From Candidatus Aquidulcis frankliniae (lineage in GTDB: Bacteria > Chloroflexota > Limnocylindria > Limnocylindrales > Limnocylindraceae), in NCBI GenBank assembly GCA_009925905.1, contig RFPZ01000019.1, positions 1 through 18,404 on the forward strand: a DNA stretch of 18,404 nucleotides, written 5' to 3'. The position numbers and the translations under genes are program-made. Under the pieces are notes generated by a model. The model was not told the DNA's origin. It was given only the letters and a program-made list of their open reading frames with translations, and did no database searches. Positions 1-9,656 of this stretch are shown piece after piece (position 1 is the stretch's first letter; each line of letters starts with the position of its first letter).

Positions 1-1
1 C

Positions 2-1686
2 CTACCGTTTGGCGAAGCTCTCACCCTCCTCGCCGCCAAGGCAGGCGTCACCATTGACGATCGCAGTCGCGCGGAAGATGCGCGCAAGGTGCGCCTCCGC
101 GATGTCCTTGAGGGTGCGGTCAGCTTCTATCACGCCATCTTGACCTCCCACGAGCTCGGGCGCCCCGCACTCGACTACCTGCACTCGCGCGGATTCACCG
201 ACGAGACGATTGAGTCACAGCGACTTGGCTGGTCTCCCGATTCATGGGATGCCTGCTCCAAAGCGCTTGCCGCGAAACGTGGCGCAACCCCCGCCGAACT
301 TGCCGCCGTCGGCCTGACCACCGAACGCGACGGTGGTCGCGGCGCGTATGACCGCTTCCGCGCTCGCGTGATCTTTCCGATCCGCGATGCGAATGGGAAG
401 ATCACCGGTCTCGGTGGCCGCCTTCTTCCAGAAGACGACAAGCGCGGCGATCGCGGACCGAAGTACCTGAACAGCGCTGCAACCGAACTCTTTGACAAGT
501 CACGCACGCTCTATCTCATTGACAAGGCCAAGCCAGCGATGCGCAAGAGCGGCACTGCGGTGCTCGTTGAGGGATACACCGATGCGCTGATGGCGCATCA
601 GTCGGGATTCACCAACGTTGTCGCCAGCATGGGAACAGCACTCACACCAGCGCAGGTTGCGCTGCTGTTGCGCTACGGCTCCAAAATTCTCTTGGCATAC
701 GACGTTGACGCGGCTGGAGCAAAGGCAGGCGCTTTCGGGGCCACTGAGCTTTTGCGCCTGGTCACGGAGCTTGGTAGCGCCGACGGTGGACCTTCGCTGG
801 TGGATGTGGGGATCGTGCGCCTACCCGACGGGAAGGATCCTGATGAAGTTGTACGTGATCAACCAGAGGCTTGGCGTGCCGCGACGGAGCAGCCAGTGCC
901 AGTCGTGGAATATCTCATTGACACCCATGCGCAGGCGCATGACTTAAAGGACCTTGGCGGTCGCAAGCGCGCTATCGATGGCATCAAACCGATCTTGCGA
1001 AGCCTGCGCGACCCCATCGTTCGCGATGGCTACATCTCTGCCGCTGCGCGGCGCATCGGCGTGGACGAGAACTCCATTCGCGAAGCGATGATCCAGCGTG
1101 GTGCCGAGACGGCCGGCGCAGAGAGCCGCATCTCTGCCGATCGAGTGCGCGCCGCCGACGCCGACGGTGATATCGATTCCATTCTTGCCGGGATCACCTC
1201 CCCGGAGGCTGAGCTACTCCGACTCCTCATCGCGGCGCCCGCTGAACGGCTCCGGGTGCGCGACGTCCTCACGGATCAGCTCTTCACGAGTGGGCTGGCC
1301 CGCTCCCTCTGGCGTGGCTTACGCGCAGCGCTTGACGCCGCGCTGGAGGCGGGGACGACGGTTGATGCGCTAGAGCGCCTACCCAGTACGATTGAGGGCG
1401 AAGAGCGCCGCTTAGCGCAGGCTCTCTCGGTACGCCTCGGGGCCACCGTTGAGATCACGCGGATCCGCATCGGCATTGATCAGACCATCTTGCGGCTTGA
1501 GGCCGATCGCCTGGAAGAGGCGATGGCCTGGTCGCGCGGCGAAATTGCTGAGGCGGAGCGCGAGGGTGATGCAGCGCGGGTTCGGTCCCTCATGGAGGCT
1601 GAACGAGATCTCGGACAAAAGCGAAAGGCGCTTGATCGACGCTTCTTGGCGTCGGGAGTGCTCACAGCGGCAAAGGGGGGGAGCAA

Positions 1687-1690
<4 letters not shown>
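2..1690 (+). CDS. dnaG: DNA primase DnaG, 5'-truncated by the window edge
   Basis: Makes RNA primers for chromosomal replication. The reading frame is open from base 2, so the first visible GTG (position 89) is internal. The N-terminal zinc-binding domain, about 100 residues, lies outside the window. The 562 visible residues begin at the end of the linker and the start of the RNA-polymerase core. The Toprim core is clear: VEGYTDA, with Glu at visible residue 190 (base 569), and YDVDAAG, with Asp at 234 and 236 (bases 701 and 707). Upstream of these is the DnaG motif RVIFPIRDANGKITGLGGR. The C-terminal third (from about base 1000) is the helicase-binding region; it is variable in the family and I cannot verify it by motif. 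The TGA stop lies inside GTGA, which also holds the rpoD start, so the two genes are probably cotranscribed and translationally coupled. The dnaG-rpoD pairing is a common macromolecular-synthesis arrangement. Confidence 0.96.
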
Positions 1691-3879
<2,189 letters not shown>

Positions 3880-3915
3880 GGAGTTCGTGCGGCGGGGAGG
3901 AGCGGCGGCTCGCCC

Positions 3916-3924
3916 TGCTAATAT
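3916..3924 (+). promoter_or_regulatory. Candidate extended -10 promoter for tRNA-Asn
   Basis: TGCTAATAT is a TGn extension followed by a near-consensus -10 hexamer (TAATAT, 3919-3924). It lies 27 bases before the tRNA 5' end. No convincing -35 is visible, which fits an extended -10 promoter. The rest of the 72-base gap after rpoD is GC-rich and I see no U-tract terminator in it. Confidence 0.45.
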
Positions 3925-3951
3925 TCCGCTCGCGGCAGCGTCCGCGGTCAT

Positions 3952-4026
3952 TCCGGCGTAGCTCAGTGGTAGAGCGGGCGGCTGTTAACCGCCATGTCGT
4001 AGGTTCGAATCCTACCGCCGGAGCCA
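3952..4026 (+). tRNA. tRNA-Asn, anticodon GTT
   Basis: A complete cloverleaf can be drawn. The 7-bp acceptor stem TCCGGCG (3952-3958) pairs with CGCCGGA (4016-4022). The D arm is GCTC/GAGC. The anticodon stem GGCGG (3977-3981) pairs with CCGCC (3989-3993), enclosing loop CTGTTAA with anticodon GTT at 3984-3986. The T arm GTAGG/CCTAC encloses TTCGAAT. The discriminator is G4023 and CCA is encoded at 4024-4026. All stems are perfectly paired and there is no intron. Confidence 0.97.
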
Positions 4027-4040
4027 GCACTTCTGAGTGC
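4027..4040 (+). other. Small hairpin directly after the tRNA CCA end
   Basis: GCACT-TCTG-AGTGC forms a perfect 5-bp stem with a 4-base loop, starting at the base after CCA. No U-tract follows, so it is not a classical terminator. It may be a 3' trailer structure for tRNA processing, or chance. Confidence 0.35.
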
Positions 4041-4088
4041 CGCGGCGGCGTACCCCGGTAATCGCATGGATTCGGAGGGCTGAGCACA

Positions 4089-4457
4089 ATGGTTGCAACC
4101 GGACTCAGCGAAAGCCCACAGGCCTACCGCGCCAAGCTGCTCGAACAGAGCGACAGCCAGATCGATACGTGGGTCACCGGCTCGCTGCGCGACATGGCAA
4201 AGCGCAAGGGGATCGTTGCCACCATCCACGAGTTCTCCCACGCCGCACGCCTCGATGAAGATGGTCTTGCCGGTGCCTACACCCTTGGTGGTGGACCCGC
4301 CGCGACCATGGGCCGCGACGCCGAGGGGCGACTTCTTCTCCCTGCGGTCAGCCTCTGGTGTCTTGTTCCTGGCCTGCGTGCCGCAGATCCGAAAGGCGGT
4401 CGGGAGCGACTTATCGCCTTCCTCGTCGCTACCTTCGAAGAGGTCGTCTACATCTAA
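4089..4457 (+). CDS. Hypothetical protein, 122 residues
   Basis: I do not recognise a family. The ATG has a good ribosome-binding site, GGAGGG at 4074-4079, nine bases upstream, and codon third positions are G/C-rich as in the neighbouring genes, so it is probably a real gene. The protein looks soluble and mixed alpha/beta. The first 50 residues are charged and helical-looking, the middle is Gly-rich (AGAYTLGGGPAATMGRDAEG), and the end is hydrophobic (LIAFLVATFEEVVYI). There is no signal peptide, no clear membrane span and no cysteine pair. It lies 62 bp after tRNA-Asn and could be read from the tRNA promoter. It converges with parB, with only 10 bp between the two stop codons. Function unknown. 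Confidence 0.7.
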   Translation: MVATGLSESPQAYRAKLLEQSDSQIDTWVTGSLRDMAKRKGIVATIHEFSHAARLDEDGLAGAYTLGGGPAATMGRDAEGRLLLPAVSLWCLVPGLRAADPKGGRERLIAFLVATFEEVVYI

Positions 4458-4467
4458 CTGCGGTCGG

Positions 4468-5391
4468 CTACTCCGACTTCTGTCGCAAGATCGCCGCGAG
4501 ATTATCGAGCTTATTGCGCGCGATCAGCAGCCACTTCGCCATGTTGGCGCGATCGGTCTCACTCAGCGGGGCCCCAGCCTCTGGCTGATCAATCTCGTGA
4601 AGTACTGCGGCAAGCGCGTCGATAGACCCCGCTAGGTTGTCACGGGCGTTCGTTAACGCAGAGTCAGATGCCTTGGCAATCGCGGCCGCCTGTGCCGAGA
4701 TCGGTGCCGACGCATTCGCTGCAAGTCGGGCGAGCGAGAGTTCCCCGCGTTTCACTTGCCCCGCTAGCTCACCTCGACGCGACGGGTCACTGATCTTCAT
4801 CAGCTCATAGGCGTGACTGATGGTGTCGGAGCGCTCCGCGACGAGAGCACGGATGTCGGCTGGGGCATGCATCAGGCGCAGGCGATTCTCAACGTAGCCC
4901 TTGTCTTTGCCAATTCGTTCGGCAAGCTTGCGAATGCTGTAGCCGAGCTCGCTTGTCATGCGCGCGAAGATCGCGGCCTCATCGAGCGGAGAGAGGTCTT
5001 CACGCTGCAGGTTCTCGATGATTGCAACCTCGAGAGCGATCTCATCGCTCATCGCCTCAACGATGGCAGGAATCATCGGCAGGCCGAGTGAGAGCACAGC
5101 ACGCCAGCGACGTTCGCCCGCGACGATCTCATAGGAGCCTGGAGCGGTTGGCCGCACGATGATCGGCTGCAACACTCCGTGCTCACGGATGCTGGCGGTG
5201 AGCTCGTCAATCGCCAGCGGTGGAAGTGCGAGGCGGGGTTGCTGCGCATTTACTGAAACACGATCAACGGCGATTTGTCGTACTGAGCGGTCACCTTGGG
5301 CGCCCTCAGGCGGAAGGAGTGAGAGAATGGAGTCGTCAGGCTCCTGCCCGCTCAGCCCCGAATCGCCCGTCGGCTGCTTCCCCTTCGGCAT
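4468..5391 (-). CDS. parB: ParB/Spo0J-family DNA-binding protein
   Basis: Chromosome or plasmid partition-type CTPase that loads at parS sites. From the ATG at 5389-5391 the protein has 307 residues, usual for the family. That start is chosen because AGGGAGG lies four bases upstream on the minus strand; an in-frame ATG at 5430 would add 13 residues but has no clear ribosome-binding site. Motifs in order are LQPIIVR, GERRWRA (about 92-98, the nucleotide-binding GERR box) and ENLQREDLSPLDEA (about 126-139), then a helix-turn-helix around SIRKLAERIGKDKGYVENRL (about 152-171). A C-terminal helical region probably dimerises. No parA, no gidB/rsmG and no convincing parS palindrome is in the window, so it stands apart from the usual parAB locus. 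It could be the main chromosomal ParB or a Noc-like or orphan paralogue. Confidence 0.88.
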   Translation of the reverse strand: MPKGKQPTGDSGLSGQEPDDSILSLLPPEGAQGDRSVRQIAVDRVSVNAQQPRLALPPLAIDELTASIREHGVLQPIIVRPTAPGSYEIVAGERRWRAVLSLGLPMIPAIVEAMSDEIALEVAIIENLQREDLSPLDEAAIFARMTSELGYSIRKLAERIGKDKGYVENRLRLMHAPADIRALVAERSDTISHAYELMKISDPSRRGELAGQVKRGELSLARLAANASAPISAQAAAIAKASDSALTNARDNLAGSIDALAAVLHEIDQPEAGAPLSETDRANMAKWLLIARNKLDNLAAILRQKSE

Positions 5392-5514
5392 GCTGCCTCC
5401 CTGCTTTGTTCCGTGCGCCTCGCGGCCCACCGTTTCGCCGCATCGTACCGCGCAAGGGGTGTGGGAGAATCTTGCGAAGCGAAGCGCCCCTACCGGGGCA
5501 GTAGGGAGGTGAGC
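5392..5514. promoter_or_regulatory. Divergent intergenic region between parB and methylmalonyl-CoA mutase
   Basis: Both transcription units must start in this 123-bp gap. Weak candidates are a minus-strand -10 TACGAT (plus-strand 5442-5447) for parB and a plus-strand GAGAAT (5465-5470) for the mutase, neither with a good -35. A perfect 5-bp hairpin, GCCCC-TACC-GGGGC (5486-5499), sits just before the mutase ribosome-binding site GGGAGG (5504-5509). The gap is too short for a cobalamin riboswitch and I see no B12-box. Confidence 0.35.
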
Positions 5515-7116
5515 GTGGGTAAGGAGCAGGGGCGCGACGCGGCGCGCGACACCACCGCCTCAGGCGTACCCCTTGAAACAAGTTACGGTCCAACCTCATC
5601 CCGCGACGCTGCCGGCGAGATCGGCGACGCAGGTGCCTTCCCATACACGCGCGGCGTGCAAGCGACGATGTATCGCGGAAGGCTCTGGACGATGCGCCAG
5701 TACGCCGGCTTCTCGACGGCGCGAGAATCCAATGAGCGCTACCGCTATCTACTCGAGCAGGGGCAAACCGGCCTCTCCGTCGCCTTTGACCTACCAACGC
5801 AGATGGGTTACGACTCCGACGCGTCAGAGGCGGAGGGTGAGGTTGGCCGCGTCGGCGTTGCGATCGACTCTATCGCCGACATGGAGACGCTCTTCCAGGG
5901 GATCCCGCTCAACAAGGTCTCAACCTCCATGACGATTAACTCCACCGCGCCGATCCTGCTCGCGCTGTACGTGGCGGTGGCCGAGCGACAGGGTGTGTCG
6001 CGCGCTGAACTCTCGGGGACCACCCAGAACGATCTCCTCAAGGAGTACATTGCCCGCGGTACATACATTTTTCCGCCTGAACCATCGCTGCGGCTGATCA
6101 CCGACGTCTTTGAGTGGTGCGCCAAAGAGTTGCCGAAGTGGAACACGATCAGCATCTCGGGCTATCACATGCGCGAGGCGGGAGCGACCGCTGCGCAGGA
6201 GCTCGCCTTCACCTTTGCCGACGCGATCGCATATGTCGATGCGGCGATCGCACGCGGTCTAGACGTCGATGCCATCGCGCCGCGACTCTCCTTCTTCTTT
6301 GCGGCGTGGACCGACATCCTTGAAGAGGTCGCAAAATTCCGCGCGGCACGCCGCATCTGGGCGCGCATCATGCGTGATCGCTACGGAGCCAAGAGTGAGA
6401 AGTCGCTCCTCTGCCGATTCCATGTGCAGACGGCTGGCTCCACACTTACCGCGCAGTCGATCGACAACAATGTGGTGCGCGCTGCGTATCAGGCCCTTGC
6501 AGCGGTCCTCGGTGGGGCACAGAGCCTGCACGTCAACGGCAAGGATGAGGCGCTCGCCCTTCCGACAGAGGCATCGGCGCGACTTGCGCTGCGCACCCAG
6601 CAGGTACTCGCCCATGAGGCTGGTGTCGCAGGGACGGTTGATCCGCTCGGGGGCAGCTACGCCGTGGAGGCGCTCACCGATCAGGTAGAACGCGACGCAC
6701 TCGCCCTCATCGCCGAGGTTGACCGACTCGGCGGCATGGTCGCCGCGGTTGCCGCTGGCTTCCCGCAGCGCGCAATTCAGGATTCGGCCTACGCCTATCA
6801 ACGTGAGGTGGAGAGCGGCGAGCGCGTGATCGTGGGAGTCAACCGATTCGTCGACGAAGAGGTCGAGACGCCCGCGATTGCCCGCATTGACCCGGCGCGC
6901 GAGCGCGAGCAGGTCGCTGAGCTGCGAGCGTTCCGTGCCGCGCGCGACAACGCTGCCGCCACCGCCGCGATCGCCGAGGTGATCACCACGGCGAAGGGGA
7001 GCGCCAATATGATGCCGCCGATCCTGGCTGCTGTGAAGGCGGGCTGCACCGTTGGGGAGATCAGCGCCGCGCTCCGAAGTGTGTGGGGTGAGCACCGCGA
7101 GGCAATGGTTCTATGA
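5515..7116 (+). CDS. Methylmalonyl-CoA mutase, large (catalytic) subunit of the two-chain type
   Basis: Isomerises (R)-methylmalonyl-CoA to succinyl-CoA using adenosylcobalamin. The GTG at 5515 follows GGGAGG at 5504-5509; an upstream in-frame ATG at 5413 overlaps parB and was rejected. The 533 residues contain only the TIM-barrel acyl-CoA mutase domain. The C-terminal B12-binding domain with DxHxxG is absent, so a separate small subunit must exist elsewhere. Substrate-defining residues point to methylmalonyl-CoA. Tyr63 (RQYAGF) is Ile in 2-hydroxyisobutyryl-CoA mutase and Phe in isobutyryl-CoA mutase. Ala90 (SVAFD) is Asp in the hydroxyisobutyryl enzyme. Arg181 (YIARGT) matches the Arg207 of P. 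shermanii mutase, which is Gln in the other two. Other hallmarks are YIFPPEPSLRLITDVF, ISISGYHMREAG and TVDPLGGSY. One oddity is QSIDNNV, where most mutases have a form like QQPYNNV. The stop overlaps the epimerase ATG (ATGA). Confidence 0.95.
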   Translation: MGKEQGRDAARDTTASGVPLETSYGPTSSRDAAGEIGDAGAFPYTRGVQATMYRGRLWTMRQYAGFSTARESNERYRYLLEQGQTGLSVAFDLPTQMGYDSDASEAEGEVGRVGVAIDSIADMETLFQGIPLNKVSTSMTINSTAPILLALYVAVAERQGVSRAELSGTTQNDLLKEYIARGTYIFPPEPSLRLITDVFEWCAKELPKWNTISISGYHMREAGATAAQELAFTFADAIAYVDAAIARGLDVDAIAPRLSFFFAAWTDILEEVAKFRAARRIWARIMRDRYGAKSEKSLLCRFHVQTAGSTLTAQSIDNNVVRAAYQALAAVLGGAQSLHVNGKDEALALPTEASARLALRTQQVLAHEAGVAGTVDPLGGSYAVEALTDQVERDALALIAEVDRLGGMVAAVAAGFPQRAIQDSAYAYQREVESGERVIVGVNRFVDEEVETPAIARIDPAREREQVAELRAFRAARDNAAATAAIAEVITTAKGSANMMPPILAAVKAGCTVGEISAALRSVWGEHREAMVL

Positions 7117-7580
7117 GCTTCCCCGTTCGCGGTCGCATTCACCACGTCGCAACTGTCGTCCGCGACATCAACGCATCAATCGACTTCCATACGCGCGTGC
7201 TTGGGTTGGCGCTGGAGCAGGTTGCCGAAGTGCCGTCGCAAGAGGTGCGTATCGCCTTCCTCACCGCCGGTGACTCCAAGATTGAACTCGTCTCGCCAAC
7301 GAATGAGACGAGCGGTGTCGCGCGATTTCTCGAGTCGAAGGGGGAGGGGTTCCATCACCTCTGCCTTGAGGTTCCCGACATCGCTGCTGAACTCACCGCA
7401 CTCGCCGCGGCGGGGGTGCAGCTGATCAACACAGAGGCGGTCGCCGGCGTTGAAGGACCAGTCGCCTTCTTGCATCCGAAGAGCTGCAACGGTGTGCTAA
7501 TTGAGTTGATTGAAGCGCCCGACGGCCCTGCGTGGACGAGGCTCGGATTCGGCGCACCAGGAGAGCTGCGGATCCGCTAG
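7113..7580 (+). CDS. mce: Methylmalonyl-CoA epimerase (VOC family)
   Basis: Interconverts (S)- and (R)-methylmalonyl-CoA, supplying the mutase encoded just upstream. The 155 residues carry the paired beta-alpha-beta-beta-beta units of vicinal-oxygen-chelate enzymes. Likely metal ligands are His10/His11 (RIHHVA), Glu58 (KIELVSP), His81/His82 (GFHHLCLEV) and Glu131 (VLIELIEAP). The family motif HPKSCNGVLIEL is intact. ATG overlaps the mutase stop by 4 bp, so the two are translationally coupled. The stop TAG is only 3 bp from the stop of the convergent sucD. There is no room for a separate terminator, and a short tandem TAGCGCT (7578-7591) covers the junction. Confidence 0.95.
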   Translation: MSFPVRGRIHHVATVVRDINASIDFHTRVLGLALEQVAEVPSQEVRIAFLTAGDSKIELVSPTNETSGVARFLESKGEGFHHLCLEVPDIAAELTALAAAGVQLINTEAVAGVEGPVAFLHPKSCNGVLIELIEAPDGPAWTRLGFGAPGELRIR

Positions 7581-7583
7581 CGC

Positions 7584-8483
7584 TTAGCGCTTCGTGTAGC
7601 CAGCCTCAATTAGTAGGCGCGGAAGTTCGGTCGGCGAGCCGGCTACCTTAAACCCGGCAGCCTCCAGTGCGGCGATCTTGTCGCTCGCTCGCCCGGATGC
7701 GCCAGAGACGATCGCTCCTGCGTGGCCCATGCGGCGCCCCTCAGGTGCTGCGCGTCCAGCAATGAATGCCACGCGTGGCAGGTGCTTCAGATGCTCGCCC
7801 GCCCATGCGGCAGCCTCCTCTTCGGCGGATCCACCGATCTCGCCGATCAGCACGAGCGCTCGCGTTGCTGGATCAGCAGCGAAGAGCTCGAGTGCGTCAC
7901 GGAAGGTGGTGCCGATGATTGGGTCACCGCCGATGCCGAGGCAAGTGGACTGTCCGATGCCAGCATCGGTCATTGACTGCACCGCTTCGTAGGTCAGCGT
8001 TCCGGAGCGGCTCACCACGCCAACATCCCCAGGGAGGTGAATGGAGGCTGGGATGATGCCGATCTTTGCGCCGAGGCCGTTCAGGCCTGGCGTTGTTGCG
8101 CCGGGGCAGTTCGGCCCGATCAGCCGCGCACCGTACTGCTTCACAACGGCAAGTGCGCCGACCATGTCGTGCACGGGGATTCCCTCGGTAATGCAAAAGA
8201 TTGTCTTTATGCCGGATGCTGCCGCCTCAGCGATGGCATCCGCAGCACCCGCTGCGGGAACAAAGATGCAGCTGGTGTTTGCGCCCGTCTTCTCGACCGC
8301 TTCGCGCACGGTGTCAAAGACGGGCACCGTTCCATCGAGCCCGAACTCGCCGCCGCGGCCAGGTGTGACGCCTGCAACGATTTTCGTGCCATAGGCGGCC
8401 ATCTGGCCAGCGTGGAAACCACCTTCGCGTCCGGTGAGGCCTTGCACCACGAGTCGTGTGTGCTGGTCAACGAGAATGCTCAC
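7584..8483 (-). CDS. sucD: Succinyl-CoA synthetase alpha subunit
   Basis: With SucC converts succinyl-CoA, ADP or GDP and phosphate to succinate, CoA and nucleoside triphosphate in the TCA cycle. Length is 299 residues (family about 290). The N-terminal CoA-binding Rossmann domain has GLTGREGGFHAGQMAAYGT and GVTPGRGG. The phosphorylated catalytic histidine is His254 in RRMGHAGAIV (E. coli His246). IGPNCPGATTPG and VGVVSRSGTLTYEA are family signatures. The start is a GTG whose bases overlap the end of sucC (GTGA), the normal sucCD coupling. The gene is intact, unlike its partner sucC. Confidence 0.96.
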   Translation of the reverse strand: MSILVDQHTRLVVQGLTGREGGFHAGQMAAYGTKIVAGVTPGRGGEFGLDGTVPVFDTVREAVEKTGANTSCIFVPAAGAADAIAEAAASGIKTIFCITEGIPVHDMVGALAVVKQYGARLIGPNCPGATTPGLNGLGAKIGIIPASIHLPGDVGVVSRSGTLTYEAVQSMTDAGIGQSTCLGIGGDPIIGTTFRDALELFAADPATRALVLIGEIGGSAEEEAAAWAGEHLKHLPRVAFIAGRAAPEGRRMGHAGAIVSGASGRASDKIAALEAAGFKVAGSPTELPRLLIEAGYTKR

Positions 8484-9524
8484 TTGTCGCCTCCCGCTGC
8501 GGCGAGTGCCACAGCCTTCTCCGCCGCCTCGTCGAGGCTTGCCGCCGTTTCAAATCCGCCTTCGCGTAGAAGTACGGCGGCCTCTGCCGCATTCGTGCCA
8601 ACGATGCGCACGACCATCGGCACGATGCGCTTCGGCGCGAGCACCGCCACCAATGTCAAGGAAGTTCGCCGGTGTACCGCCAGCGCGGGTCACGAGGTCA
8701 AGGGTCGTCATGGCAAGGCCAGCACCATTCACCATGCAGCCGATGCTGCCATCGAGTCGGATGTAGGAGATGCCCTGCTCGCGCGCCTCGCGATCAATGG
8801 GATCTTCGCTGTCGGCATCGCGCCACGCTGCAAGGTCAGGGTGTCGATCGAGTGCGGAATCATCAAACGTAACCTTGGCATCAAGACAGATCAGTCGCTC
8901 ACCTCCCGAAAGCTCGGGTGCCGGAACGACGGCAAGCGGATTCACCTCAACGAGGTCGGCGTCGCTCTCACGTGCGATCTTCACGAGGCCCGTTGCAATG
9001 GCGCAGAACTGCTTGAGGAGTTCGCCGCGCAAGCCAATGCCGAAGCCAAGTCGACGCGCCTGGAACGGAAGGAGACCACCGTGCGGATGCGCTACCTCAC
9101 GAACAATCGCACTCGGATCCTTGGCGGCAACCTCTTCAATTTCCATGCCGCCAGCGGCGGAGGCCATGACCAGCACGCCACGGGTTGTGCGGTCAATGAG
9201 GGCAGCGAGATAGATTTCGCGGACGATTGTGGACGCGGGCGCGACGAGCACGCGTCGTACAGGAAGATCTTTGATGGTGAGCGCGAGGATGGCGGCCGCG
9301 GTTGTTTCGGCCTCTGCGGCGCTGGCCGCGAGCTTGACGCCGCCTGCTTTCCCACGCCCGCCGACCAAGACCTGCGCCTTAATGACGACTTGAGGTACTC
9401 CCTTAGCGAAGAGTCGTTCAGCGATGGCTCGGGCTGCTGCGGCGGTGGTCGCGACATCGGCGTCAGGGACTGGGAGTCCGGCTCGCGCCAGGAGTTCTCG
9501 TGCCTCCGCCTCGTGGATCTTCAC
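8480..9524 (-). pseudogene. sucC: Succinyl-CoA synthetase beta subunit, with internal deletion and frameshift
   Basis: The GTG at 9522-9524 has AGGAGG five bases upstream on the minus strand. The ATP-grasp part is complete: KIHEAEARELLARAGLPVP, KAQVLVGGRGKAGGVKLA, DLVEVNPLAV, LDAKVTFDD, GSIGCMVNGAGLAMTTLDLV and GGTPANFLDIGGGA. After GGGA (near 8642) the frame runs on as unrelated residues to a stop at 8550. The +1 frame resumes normal SucC sequence as APKRIVPMVVRIVGTNAAEAA and ends at 8480 with a GTGA overlap to sucD. The roughly 47 residues that normally separate GGGA from VPxVVRxxGTN, including the near-invariant VNIFGGI, are missing. So bases are deleted in a number not divisible by three. 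As written, no working SucC could be made. A real mutation, strain variation and an assembly error are all possible. Confidence 0.88.
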
Positions 9525-9656
9525 CCATGCCTCCTGCCGTCTACTAATGGATAACTCTGCGCAGCATACGCGTGCAGGGGCTGGGCGTCGCGGCTAGGAT
9601 GATTCCCAGAGGCGGGGTGGCTCCACCCCGAGAGAGCGGAGCGGAGAGGAGGCGTC
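9525..9656. promoter_or_regulatory. Divergent sucCD/sdhCDAB intergenic region with leader hairpin
   Basis: The two operons diverge from this 132-bp gap. A plausible plus-strand -10 is TAGGAT (9595-9600), without a clear -35. A perfect 7-bp hairpin follows, CGGGGTG-GCTC-CACCCCG (9613-9630), in the predicted sdhC leader. The ribosome-binding site is GGAGAGGAGG, just before the ATG at 9657. No T-tract follows the hairpin, so it is not an obvious terminator or attenuator. Confidence 0.35.

Noticed and set aside
4093..4635. 180-residue plus-strand frame overlapping the 122-residue gene
   Set aside because: It runs out of frame through the better-supported 4089-4457 gene and then antisense into parB.
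5413..5514. N-terminal extension of the mutase to ATG 5413
   Set aside because: It would overlap the divergent parB promoter region, shows no family similarity, and a good ribosome-binding site marks GTG 5515.
5392..5514. Cobalamin riboswitch upstream of the B12-dependent mutase
   Set aside because: The gap is only 123 bp and contains no B12-box-like sequence or multi-stem structure that I can draw.
8037..9554. 505-residue plus-strand open frame opposite sucCD
   Set aside because: It is fully antisense to well-conserved sucD and sucC, has no family resemblance, and such long shadow frames are common in GC-rich DNA.
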